Part shown: in pieces, positions 9,971-22,400 of the stretch
How the letters are laid out: every line of letters starts with the position of its first letter
Position numbering within the stretch: position 1 is the first letter of the stretch
Origin: Chaetomium olivaceum
Taxonomy: Eukaryota > Ascomycota > Sordariomycetes > Sordariales > Chaetomiaceae
Direction of reading: 5' to 3'
NCBI GenBank assembly: GCA_039881045.1
Contig: JAYWVB010000072.1
Location: 1-64,000, forward strand
DNA length: 64,000 bases
Translations under genes and position numbers: made by a program
The notes under the pieces: generated by a model
Databases searched by the model: none
Seen by the model: only the letters and a program-made list of their open reading frames with translations
What the model was told of the DNA's origin: nothing

Positions 9971-12900
9971 GCGGTTCACCAGCCCACCACGCTGCATGTA
10001 TTAGACTCGCATTTGGTACATTTGGAAATGGCATGTATTTTTGGAAGATTGGACACAGGGTGTTGGAAATAAGGTCGTCGCGAAGGAGATGAGGGCTTCA
10101 TGTCGCTAGTTTCACGTGTATATGATGACTGTAATGGATGGATGTTTATGGTTGGCTTGAATTTCTCCTCGTGTCCTTGAACTGTGACCGCAATGTCTTT
10201 CTTTGCTCCTGTCTTTCCGCTGTTCTCGCGGTTCCTACCAGGCCACTTGCCGACCATTGTCTTATTACCTGTTGAACGTATGGCATGTAAACACACACAA
10301 CACATTGAATAACTCCCATCTCGTTCTCATGTTGACTTTTTCTAACCTATTTATGTAACATCTCTGACTGTCACCGCCTCATCGTCAACGACTTTGACCC
10401 AACGACTTTTGTTGTATGCGCCGGCATCCCATTGATAAACCATCACATGTTGTGTATAATCCCACTCTCCTCAATGCCCTCATTCTTTTCCTATGTAGCT
10501 AGACTATTGAAACCTGAAGATCTCCGGTAACTAGCACTTGACATCATCATCTTTCAGTCCAACATGTCTTCACAGTCGAGTATTTTCCGTCGTCGGACTT
10601 TCCATCCACTCAGCCCATCAAGCGCCAAAAGGTTGGCCTCAATGTTCATGTCCGGCAAATCAGATAAGGATGACTATGTGTGCATTGATCATGCGAAATC
10701 CAGCCCGCACGCCCAACCCCATATATTCTTGTCTCCATGTCTAATCGGACAACCAAATGCGTTGCTTCTTCATCAATTGAAATCCCAACTAATTCCACTT
10801 TCCCCCCAGATCTGGAGATACACAATGCCTAATCCTAGATAGGAGCTTATTTCAAGATAGCGCCGGCGTTGTTCACAACTAAAATCACCGAGCAGCATGT
10901 GCTCAACTTCAAGCGTCTCTTCGTGCGTTTGTGACCCCATCACCGAACCGAGGTAGAGAGATCAGGTGACATTTGACTGGTTCCGAGCACCGAGTTCTCG
11001 GATGTTACTTTTAACACATATGTATGTATGTACCGTACCAACTCAGGTCGTTTGAGCTGCCGCAGGCATAGTTCTCATTTTGGAGGAAGCTGAAGAATTC
11101 GCTCACATGGAAGAATATAACCTTGAAAGTTACTAAGACCCAGAGGTTCGGTTGTTTCTTGGTTTCGTAACCTCATTGTAGAAAGAGTGCGTGTTTAGAT
11201 GACCTATTTACGACACTGATATTATGGACGTATATTATTTTTTTAAAAAAATGTTCAGATAAGCCTAACAAGCACCTGGTTCATCCATTGCTTAACAGCA
11301 TCAACCGCACCTTGATGAAGCTGACTCAAGAGTCTAGCGTGACGGGGCGAGACGAGGCAATCCGGGTTCGCGGGTGATGCAGCCTGGCCGGCGGACGAGA
11401 CGAGGGGACATGACATGGCATGTTGAGACTTCCCAAGGGCGAAAAGCACCAACAGCACCCAGGGTGAAACGTGAAAGTTGCTTGCCGACAAGGCACCGTG
11501 TATCGTTCTACGACAGCACTGCATCCTACCTAAGTGTGATGTGTGGCGAATAGCCGAGCAAGCCGCCGTCGCCCCGGTTCTTAGCCTTCCGGGCGGGCGA
11601 CCTGCGCTGTCACCTGCAGCTCGTCCAACGGACCGTGGAGGAATCACCCCAGCCGTATCCGACAGTCCTCCACACCGGGCCTTCATCTCGGGGGGAAGGT
11701 GAGGAAGCGCGTCTACATACAGGGAGAGAGGCTACTGCAGACTCTCATGCTTCCCACGTGTGGGAGGGTGTGAAGTTGCGAGTTCGCGGGCGGGCTACCG
11801 AAGCCCGGGGCCAATCGGACGGCAGAGCTCACCTCCCATCCATAAATGGGACATGCAACGGGGGAGCTGAAGGTCAAAGCAACAGACCACTCAGAGGACG
11901 ACGGTAGAAGTGTCGAGTGGGTTGGGTATCTGGCCGTCGGTGCCCAATCTTTAAAAAAAGGAGGGCCTGCTACCCTACCTCGACCCTCGACCGTCGCCGG
12001 GATGTCTATCGATATTGGATTGATGTGACACCCAATTCGGAAATGTTCAACGAAGGGGTGAAGAGATCACCAGACCGTGGCCACCGTCAGTTAGCCAGGC
12101 GCGGGCCGTGGATCTGTGCGACCGTGATCGCATCAGAGGGCAAGAATCCGAGAAAGCAACCGGAGTTGGCGGGTTCTATGATTCTGCTCGAAAACTGCCG
12201 CATGACCTGATGAAGACCCATTTGCCACTACCACGTCCCTTGCTTGGAAATCCCGGGTCTCGGATGCACGCCTTCCTCGCCATCTCGAAATTGGAAAAGT
12301 GAAGTCATTCGCGATCAGTGATCAACGAAGAAAAGCTCGTGTTCAAGCGATCGCTGAGACCCTTGCGCGCCCCTATATTCTCACCATTATTGCTTGCGAT
12401 GGGGATGTCTGCAGTTGAAATGTTAGGGATTGGCCTGCTTCCATGCTGAAGATGTTGGCTCGAGGTTGGTAAGGGTGTTATTCACAACCGGTTAGCGCCC
12501 ACCGATTCCGAATTGGGCACCGTTTTGCAGGCCCCATCATGGGCCAGACGTCATCCTTCACCTTGGCGGGCGCAATGCACACTGTCGCTGGGCGTAAAGA
12601 CCGTCCTCGTGTTCAGATGGCTTTGCCGGCTCAACCCAAGTCCCTTGTTCAGCGATCAACACAGTCGGTCGAGGTCGGCGCTATGTCGGGGTGCGATACA
12701 TGGGAAAAGTCGGAGAACCAAGGCCGGAACGAAGCCCGACGCACAATTCAACCGCATCCCCGACGGCAACCTGCATCCTTGCTTGACGTGCATGCCGAAC
12801 CTGGCGAGATCCCCGAGAAAACGAATGAGAATTGGCAAGGGGGTATGCGTCTTGAGGAACACAATAGCACAGCCTCTCAAAAGTGCGGCAAGTTGGTGAA

Positions 12901-13807
12901 CCGTTTCGTAGCCTTGCGAGCTTGCCTTCGCTGTTGGGGGAATCAGGAAACGTGAATGGTGGGGCTGTTTCGTCAGGCAGACACGGACTTCGATGGATGA
13001 CTGACGCCAGCCAATTCGGAGGGAAGCTGCTGGCAAGGGATGGCATGAGCAGGAACGAGCTTGGGTTCGTCCGAAGCAAACATCGGGCAAGAACACCCTT
13101 GTCTCCACCATTCAGATTCCGTCAAATTCTTGGAAGGGCAGGACCCCGGAAAAGGCTCGAGTATTCTGTAAGTCCTTCTTTTTTTTTTTGAACCCCTCCT
13201 CGAATACTTCAAAGCCCGGGCAGTTTGTGACCCCGCGGCACGCAACGAGGCACTTATTTGGTCCGACATCATTTTCACCTTGTGCCGTCTTGATCAACCC
13301 AATTGTTGCTAGAACGGTCCTGATACACTGCTTGCCGGAAGGCGTCCCCAAGTCTTCCAGGTTGCTTCCATATGTAGGTACATCCAACCTACGCAAAGCC
13401 TCGAGGCAACACACAGTACACAGTAATCACCCGGATTGGAGAGTGCAGCGGCAGAGCTTACACCCCAGTCTGCCCCGCCGAGCGTCATATCGAACCCCAC
13501 CTGGGCACACCACGGACGGACAGAGAAGGCCCCTCCCCCTCCTCACAGTAACGCTGCGCCCCCGACAAGCAGGAAGACGCACACACACACACCACTTAAC
13601 TGCCACTTTTCCCTCCTAAAAAAAACACCGCTCCACGTGGACAGTCACCGCTCTTTTCTCCCCAGCTGCCTCTTACCATTGAATCGGCGCAGTGGTGAGT
13701 CAATATCATCAGAACATCCCTTCGATTCTCCCCTATCGCAACCGACAGCCATTGTCACACAAACAACCCCGGTATCCTTTTCGGGTCGGTGCGATCCCGC
13801 CGCAGAG
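9971..13807. other. 3.8 kb intergenic region
   Basis: No convincing gene on either strand: open frames are short and lack composition bias or motifs. 11000-11250 is AT-rich. A T run lies at about 13175-13190. The last 250 bases before 13808 are C-rich with CACACA runs and look like a leader for the next gene. Confidence 0.5.
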
Positions 13808-16414
13808 ATGGCCGACCCTGCCCGCTACCGATACGCGGAGGCCACCGCGAGGCGCTCGCCTCCCCTCTACAACCCCGCCCGCTCCTCGATGCCAGTCACG
13901 GCGGCGGCTATGGCTCGCTCTACAGCGGCGACCTCCATGCCATGTCGGCATCCCACCATGAGGGCTTATCACGGCCAGCCGACGAGTATCGCACGAGCGC
14001 GGTTCCAGTCGGTGCCAACACATACGCCGTGAGAAAGGAACCCCTCTCGAGGAGCACCAGTGTCAACGACGGCGCCCGAGTTCACCGCGTGATCGACCAG
14101 AACGTCAAACGGCCCATCATCGTCACGACGAAGCACCATCCGCCAGCACCGAGGCCGGGAAGCCCACCGCGCGACCCCTATCGATCGAGCGACGAGGGTC
14201 AGTACTACGCCCAGCCAGCTTCTTCCATACCACGGAGCCGACCAGCCGATTACATTTCCTCGAGCGCCAGTATGGACGATGACGAATACCGGCGATTAAA
14301 AGAACGGACTCATCATGATAGACTGGGAAACCGCGGCGCCGACCCCTACCGCCCTACACGTCCAGCGTCGCTCTACGCCGGACCTACTCATCGCACCACC
14401 GCCGCCACCACCGCCCATGGGTTTGATGACGAAGGGTACGAGTACACGAAACCAAGCGATCTCGCAAGATACGACCTCGACCACGACCAGCGCCAAAAGA
14501 CCCGCCGCGAGAGCCTCGATCGGTACTACTCGACCGTCAGCATCAGCGCAGACCTCGCCCGCCCCTTCGAGCAAACCGACAGACGAGTGCGAGGTCCGCC
14601 GCCGGCAACGCGGTCTGGAAAAGATAGGTTGGACCCAGCCAGCCGGTGGGATTTACAATGGCGCCGGGTCGCACATGCCTCTCCCACCGTCAACCTCAAC
14701 GGCGCCCTTACTCCCTGATGCGGTGAAGTGCGGCGTCAATCTACTCGAGAACTCAGGAAGCCCAAGGGAAGAACACCGCGGTGGTGGCCCACGCCCATTG
14801 TCGATGATCCAGGACGACCCTGCCCGCCTTGGTCACCCTGATGATTACTACTACGACGACCCCCGCGACCAGAATTACTTCCAGGATGAACGCGTCACCG
14901 CTCGTGGCTTTGGGATTCTCGTTGACCCGAACGATATTGACGAACATCGCCGGCCTGCCGAGAAGGTGTATGTTGACGAACGCCGTGAACGCCGGGAGCC
15001 ACAGAGTCAGACACGCTACAAGGTCAATGAATCGAGGAGACGGCCGGACGATGACTTGGAGATCATCAAGCACGAGTACGACGACCGGGATCACAGGAGG
15101 CACCGTGACTACGTGGTTGAGGAGGAAGGTGGGCGCGAGAGGAGAGATCGGAGGTCAGACGACGACGAACCTGATAGCAAGAAAGACAAGGTTCGTGATA
15201 AGGCAGCCGCTGGTCTTGGGCTTGCCGCCGCTACCGTCGGCCTCAAATCCGCCATGAAGCGCAGGACCGACAAGGACGAGGACCCATCCCCGCCAAGGAG
15301 GCATGCAGATGATGGACGTCGATCGCCGAAGCATGACGAGGCAGATCCTCGAGGCAGGCCAAGCCGAAAAGAGGCTCTTCTTGGCGACGAGGATTTCGAG
15401 ATTGTTGAGCACCCAAGGGACCGTGAGAAATCAAGGACCCGGACAGCGCCCGAGCCCGAGGCCCGGGAACCCAAGAAGCATGACGACGCGGCAGCTCGAC
15501 CATCTCGAGACCGCTCCTCGTCCGTGGATGATGAAGTCAAGACAAAACCCCCCGTCGTCTCAGGGCCTCGTCCTTCAACCCTAATGACACCGCCGCTCTC
15601 GCTGAGATGAAGGCGCGGCTCGCTAGACTCAATGCCGCCGAGAAAGCCGACGAAAAGGATGCATCCCCAGCCAGGGAGCCCTCACCAGAGCGCAAACCCC
15701 CAGTCGAGAAGCGTGATGCCGACGCCGATGCCTCAGCCCCAGCATCCAAGGATGACGGCGACAACACGGGCCCTCCATCACGGGACGAAAGACAAGTCCG
15801 GTTGGTGCCACCGCCCAAAGATGCCGCCCTCGACAAGAAGCCCATCAAAGGCATCCTCAAGCAACCCAAGGTGCAGTTCCCCGAAGAGCCGAACCCCGTC
15901 CGCGAGGGCGTCGCTCCCCACAAGGACGACAAGACCAAGAAAGACGTGCCCACCGGCGCGCGCTGGACAAAGATCAGCCGCAAGATGGTCAACCCGGAGG
16001 CGCTCAAGATTGGCAAGGAGCGGTTCGAGGTCCGTGACGACTTTGTTATCGTACTGAGGGTCCTCACCAAGGAGGAAATCCAGGCATATGCCGCGGCCAC
16101 TGCCACGCTGAGAGGTAAACTTCCCCCAGTTCGGTTGTTAGACAGTTATCCAAATGCTAACGCGACATGGCACAGAGCGTCGCAAGAAGGAGTATGACGA
16201 AGCGCGTGGTGGTGAGGCCGAGTATGACGAGGACCGTGACCGCGGGCGTGATACCGAGGATGAGGACAAGAAGAAGAGCCGACATCGCCAGCACGAGCGG
16301 GAGAAGGATGACGAGCGGCGTGTTGTTAAGGACAAGGAGAGGGAGAAGGATACGAGGCACCGCCGTCATCGCATTGAGGACGGTGACAAGGGGCACAGGT
16401 CGCACCGGGATTAA
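13808..16414 (+). CDS. Disordered fungal protein with conserved C-terminal (DUF8035-type) domain, three frame breaks
   Basis: A protein of about 850 aa, mostly polar and charged (Arg, Asp, Glu, Pro), starting MADPARYRYAEATARRSPPL. The only clearly conserved block is near the C-terminus: KPIKGILKQPKVQFPEEPNP, REGVAPHKDDKTKKDVPTGA, RWTKISRKMVNPEAL and FEVRDDFVIVLRVLTKEEIQ. I believe this matches DUF8035, a Pezizomycotina family of unknown function. An intron at 16115-16175 precedes a highly charged tail ending GHRSHRD. A hydrophobic AAAGLGLAAATVGL segment lies mid-protein. The frame shifts near 13880 (one base missing in a C run), near 14585 (one extra base) and near 15555-15570 (one missing). 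The last resolves into SSFNPNDTAALAEMKARL. Function is unknown. Confidence 0.75.
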
Positions 16415-19400
16415 GGTTTGGGTTTTGGGTGGTTGGTTCCCTTGCTTTTTTGAAGAGCGTGATATGACGATATGATGCGATGATGGGTGGTTCTTTCGTT
16501 GCTATATTGGTTGGTTATTTGTTGGGCGTCGACGTCGAGCATGGATGACCAAAAGCGAGGTTGTATGTATGTACTAAGGGTATGTTCTGATGTTTGTTTG
16601 GCGGCCATGTTGGAGACGGCATTCTTGGTTTGGGTTTTGGGAGTTGGAAAGATTAACTGGAACCCATAGGCGTTCTTGTATGTACTGGCTGATGACGGGG
16701 AACAAGATAGGGGACAGATAAAAGTTCGCCAGGTCCCGTATAAGTTCAACATACCTGGTTGTTGCTGGTATTTGGCGACGTCTATCTCTTGCCTGCCGCG
16801 CTGTGATGGATGTTGAGCCTGTTGATGTTGTCCCATGGTGTTGATTTGGGGGTTGTGTTGCTGCTGGGAAGTCCTCTCGAGGAGTGAAGACTTGACTTGA
16901 TGGCGTGGAAAGGCCGCCAGGATACATACACTTAATCGGTTTGAAGGTGGTTGATTGTCTCGTCTTTGGTGTGTTAGCTTTGACTCATGGACATTTGAAA
17001 CAGAGGGCCACGGCCCTTTTCATGCAGCTACAACACCCCGTCCCCAGGGATGAAGTCCCTTGTCACTCTCCTAACTCGGCCTTGACTTGTTGAAGCTGCG
17101 TCAGACCGATCCAGTCCTGAGTGCTCGGATACCGCATACATTTCCTCACTGTTGTTTGATTAGGACAGATATGGTGCTTGGTTCACTTCCTACGGTGTAT
17201 GGAACGTAATGAGAGGTCTCAAGGGGGTCTTCTTGAACCAGCCTGGCACCCAAGGGAGTTGGAAATCCAGAGGATATGTTTACTAGCTCCCCATCATTAT
17301 CTTAAGGGTTCCTAGTTTTCTATATCTTTTATGTATGGTGTTTAGTTGAAGTGAAAGGAAGAAGAGCATAACAGAGTACATATACATTTCAATTCGTTTT
17401 ATTTTGTTAATGTTATGTTTCACTACCCCGACCACATCCTTCTCTTCTTTCTCTCTTGTGCTTCTTTTGTTTTGTATTATCTTCTCGTTTTCCCATCCCC
17501 TTTTCTTAGATAACCATCTTTTGCTCTGTTGAGCTTAACTCTCTCTCGAGTCCCACCTCAACAAACAGTAATAAACAAACAAACAATAGTCAGATTTAAT
17601 ATATTGTCAACGAAGTCAGGAATAACGGCCTAATTACAACTCAATTAGAGATAAACATTTCCAAGAATAAATATTATAAACCTCAATCATCTACTTGTTT
17701 ACAAGTCACTGGAGAATCAAGAACTTGCAGAAGCAGGGATATGCTTCCTCACATTCCCCTTCTTCTCAACCCCCTTGCAGACAAGGAGCCCCGACTACAT
17801 ATTCGGAGGTTTGTTGACTGGCTTTCCATCATCACCACCACGTACTTCCATGTCTGCATATCTCTATCTGCTGTCTCAAACCCGGCCCCCTACCTTCCGG
17901 TATCGTCCTGCGGTTCGGTGCGAGCCGAGACACCCCGCAACACTCCGCAACACTCTCGAACATGCCCTGCCTTGTCGGAGATGCTGCGAGAAAGGGAAGT
18001 TGTCCCCGCGCAATTGTTTCGTGGAATCAAGCCAACACCGAAAAGCCTCCACCGAAAAGCCTCGGGCAGCAGCAATTTGAGTCTGATCTCCTTCTCAGAA
18101 ACACTGCTAACACGCGATGCCCAAGCTAACGGAGGATATTACATACGACGACGCTTGGCCACTCGCGGGTTTTGAACAAATTACCAACGACATTCCAAGT
18201 CAACAAACCCGCCATTAAGCGCGATTCCACGCAAGCCCGATATACCTGATACGACGCGCGGACGGGCTGATATTCACGATGGCACGGGGAAACGTCCAAG
18301 CGAGCCGCTGGCAACCCACCCGGCAGCGGAGGGTGTGACAGGGCAGGGACAAGGGCGAGAGGACACTGCCGGACCGACCAGGCCCTGGAAGACCCTTGCT
18401 TTCTTCCCCTTGCCTTCCCCCCCTTTGCTCACCGAGGTGAAGCAAACAGAAACCCAAAAGAAAAAACAGGCATGCCATGGCCGTTGGGGGGGGACCGTGA
18501 GGGGGAGGAGGGGGGGAAACCAAGCATTGTGCAGCCCAGCCAGCCTTCCCTCCCTTCCCCCCGGTCTCCATGCGGCGAAGACCGGCAAAGCAAACCCCCC
18601 TGACTGCTGCATGAGACAAGACAAGACACCATGCAGCCGTTTGCCTTCACGGCCAACGTGCCAACCACCACCTCCACCACCACCAACACCATCTAGAAAA
18701 CGGAAGGCGAAGGTATGGGCGACCTGAGTGTAAATCCACGTTTCTCCCGGACAGAACAGGACGAGAACGAACGCCCGGAACCGTTGAGTCCGTATTTTTT
18801 ATTTTGCAACGAGGCGGCAGCAGCAGCAGCAGCAGCACAGCAGCAAGCAGCCGATTCTTTCCCTTCTGGGACTTTGTCACCAGTTCCGTACACAGTACAC
18901 CGTCGTTTTTCTCTCTCTCGGGTCCTTCGAAGGTGAGGCGGCGGCACACAGCTGCTCCGAGAAATGAGACCGGGCAGGCGAGGCGGAGTTTACACGCCAT
19001 ACCCCCGTTGCCCCCCCCTAGTGTAGGTGCCATGCCATCAAAACGTGCTCATTTGAACGGTTTTTCTGTTTTTTGACAGCGACAAGAGTGACAGTGACAG
19101 TGACATTGACGGTTTTGCGAGCGAGCGGCACAGTTTCTCACTGTGGCATCTGCGCGTGTCGATCGAAGAGGCGGACAACCAGTTCGACCTGTAACTAGTC
19201 TGAGTCCAGCCAGCCACCCGGCACATGACCATGCCCGTTGCGTGCAGGACGCCACGCTTGAGCGGAGAGATTTTTTTTGCCTTCTTTTCTCATCCCAATC
19301 CATTCAGCTCTCGGGCGCCTTTGCCGGATCACCAACCATGAAGCGAGAGCGAGGTGAGCACACGGCACAGTACGACTTGGGGGGATGACTTGAGAAAATT

Positions 19401-22400
19401 GAAAGCACAGGCACGGCATCCCGTATCTCGATCGTGCAACGCGCCACCGCATGTCTCGTCCCATCCCCATCCCGGCTGAGGAGGGAGATAAACGAGGCGC
19501 TGACTAGTTGACTTGTCTCCTCTCCTCGAAGGGCAGACAATGCGAGGCCCGTATTTCTCCCTCACTCACCTCATGCAGTCACCAGGAGAAGTCACAGCAA
19601 CGAAACCAACGATGATTTCTCATCTGTAAGCAAAGGAGGAACCCAACTCCCGACGCCCCCGCATCAAGATTAGCTGCTTATGGGATCCCAAATCAGAAAA
19701 CCTCTGGCGTATGTTTGACCGTGAAGAATCAGCGGGATTGCCGTTTACGGCATCCGAACGCATGGACTGTCCAGCTCTGTTAAGCGTAGCGGTGATACAG
19801 ACGCTGCCTGCCTGGTTTGCAGTCTGCCACTAGCACGCAATCGTTTCTTTTTGCCCTTCTTCGCTCTCGTCCGTAAAAGTCCCAAGCCGCAGCAGTGATC
19901 ATCGGTATTTACCCACCATAAGCTAACTAGCCCCAAAACAGCATTGAACGTTCTCCCAAAGCCTTCCCGCAAGACCCCCATCGCCTGGGACCGAGCGAGA
20001 TGAGAGGATAGTGAGGACTCACCCACCGTCATGGCCATGACTAATGACGCCCCGATCAGCCCATTTTCTGAACGGTCTGAACGGTCGAGTCGGCAAAGCT
20101 CCGTGACGCTTTGCTCCACATGGCTAAGCCCATCGGCCGATCCGGGCCTTGCCAATAAGTCGGTGATACCGAATGACGGAAGAAAGAGGGGGCTGGGGGG
20201 GGGAGGAAAAGCTGAAAGGGGAGATTAGAGACATCTGAGACATTCGCGCTTGTGGGTTTCTTGGGCTGGACCGCCACCACGGACCACCCCATGAGGCGCG
20301 ATCGACGTGTTTTCACAGGGAGGGTTGAGCAAGCATGGCGTTCCATGAACCGCGAGAGTGTCTCGGCTGGTTGGGTGAGGCGACCCTTTCAACGCGCCCG
20401 TTGTGCCGTATGTGTGTGTGTTTGTGTTGTGTGTGTCTGGGCTATGTTTGTATCAAACGGCTGAAGCTGAAGCTCTCTGAGCGAGTTGACGTCTCGGGCT
20501 GAGCTGTTCTGCAAGTGATTCAACTGCTTGCTCCCGAGACTGATAACTAGCGCACTTTTCGTCCGACATCAACCGTTCCACTGACTGAGATCGAGGAGCC
20601 GCCTACGTGGAGTGGTGGACAGAACTGAAGCCTGGAACGAGCCAGAATCGCCACCTTGATATGCAACGCCTTCTAACAAGAGACGACCCGTAGCAACGAC
20701 AGCCAGTAATCACGAGGGTATTTCAAATACCGACGCTCGTTTCTAAGAGGCCGTGTCGATGACGCTCTGGCTGTTCAACGAAAGAGCCAGACTTATTCGC
20801 AATTCTATCGCCTTAATTTAGCTTCAGCAATTAGGTACTGATTCTCGACACAGAGCAAAGACCCAGTAAGCAGTAATTCTCAGGCAACCATTCCGAGGAG
20901 CTCGGGCTGGTCACTTTCTTCTCGAAAAAGATCGACACCAACGCTGCCTGAAGTGAGGTTCTTCTCAAACAATGGCTGGCGTATTTCGTGTGTTGTCGTC
21001 TCGACATTGTCCACGCGATATCTTGGCGGTCACGGTATTTTGATGTCGCGTTTGCAGGCTTTGGTCGCATTCGACACCCCTAGCTTGGTCTCCTCAAACC
21101 CCTGAGCTTTCCCCCCAATCTCGGCAAGGGTGGCTGGCGGGCACGATGCAACGAACAGGGGAAGCTTCTTTTGTGCAACACCAGTCCCCTCGACTGCCAC
21201 CCCGGACAAGCAGCTGGCAGCGACCGGGCTTCTCGGTTGCCCTGGTCTTCCCGTAAGGCTGGGACTGTCGAGGGAACCCAACCCATGGGGGCGCTTTTGT
21301 GGTGTTCGGCACACGCGAGACAGATATCGATCAAGTCTCGACCCTCTCGTCAAGAGCCCACACTTCCGCGAACCCACGAATTGAATTCCTTGGCAGATTT
21401 TAACGCAAAGCCGCCGACCGAACTTTCATTTTGCCCACAAGACGGGAATGGTGAGGTGACCGGCTGGGGCCCGCGAAATGAGCGGTGCGTCCTGATAGGA
21501 CCCGATGTACCACTGTACTGCGAGTTCCCTATAATTAGTGATTTATCCGGAACATCCGCACTTCACAGCCATCTGTTTGGGAGGAACGAGAAGGAGCCAG
21601 AGCTGATTTGCCCGAGCTTGCCATGCGCACTGACTGATGTTCGGTGATGATCGGGGATCCACAGCGGTCAAATGAAAGACTTCCATTTGGAAGACGGAGG
21701 TCATCCCCGCTCACTGATTACCGAGCCGGAGAGAACGCAGGCAGACAGTCCTTTGGCAACCGGCCAACAAAACGGCTTTCTAGAGTGGAGTGTTTCCCGG
21801 AATTTCCTCCGACAGAACGGCACGAACGGGTCGTTTAGCTGACCAGGGTCCTTCCATCCTGATCATCTCTTGAGACAATCGAAAACGGCCATGCCATGTT
21901 GGGGTTATGGACAAACGAGGATGGACGACAGTCTCTGTGAGCGGTGGTACACTTTTGCTCTCATAACGTGTACCATGTCTGTGGTGAGATAGATGTCGAG
22001 TGATAAGTGACCGGCGGGCAAGGTGAGCGACAGAGCTGCTGTCTGTCGGCTTTGTCGGGGACCAACCGGAGACGTACCGGGCGCGTGCTGTCACCTTTTC
22101 AATGAGGTTGGAGCGGTAGAAAGTTCCGGAAGCCGAGCTGAGGTTGGCGTTCTCAAATTGACCCCAACAGCCCGCGTGCTCCATGCTCGGAACACGCATT
22201 TCGGGATATGTGCCAGGGTAATTGGAAGGGGCAAGGAAACATCCCACGTCCCAGAAGATGGCGGGTTGACATTGGCCCCGGTGTGACCAAGACAGGGATA
22301 TCGGGGAGACTTCGCATCACCCCTGTTGCATGCTGCGCGTGAACCGCTCAGCTTCCGATTGATGGACAGAAGTCGGTGGGGGGTGACAGCGGCCATCTCA

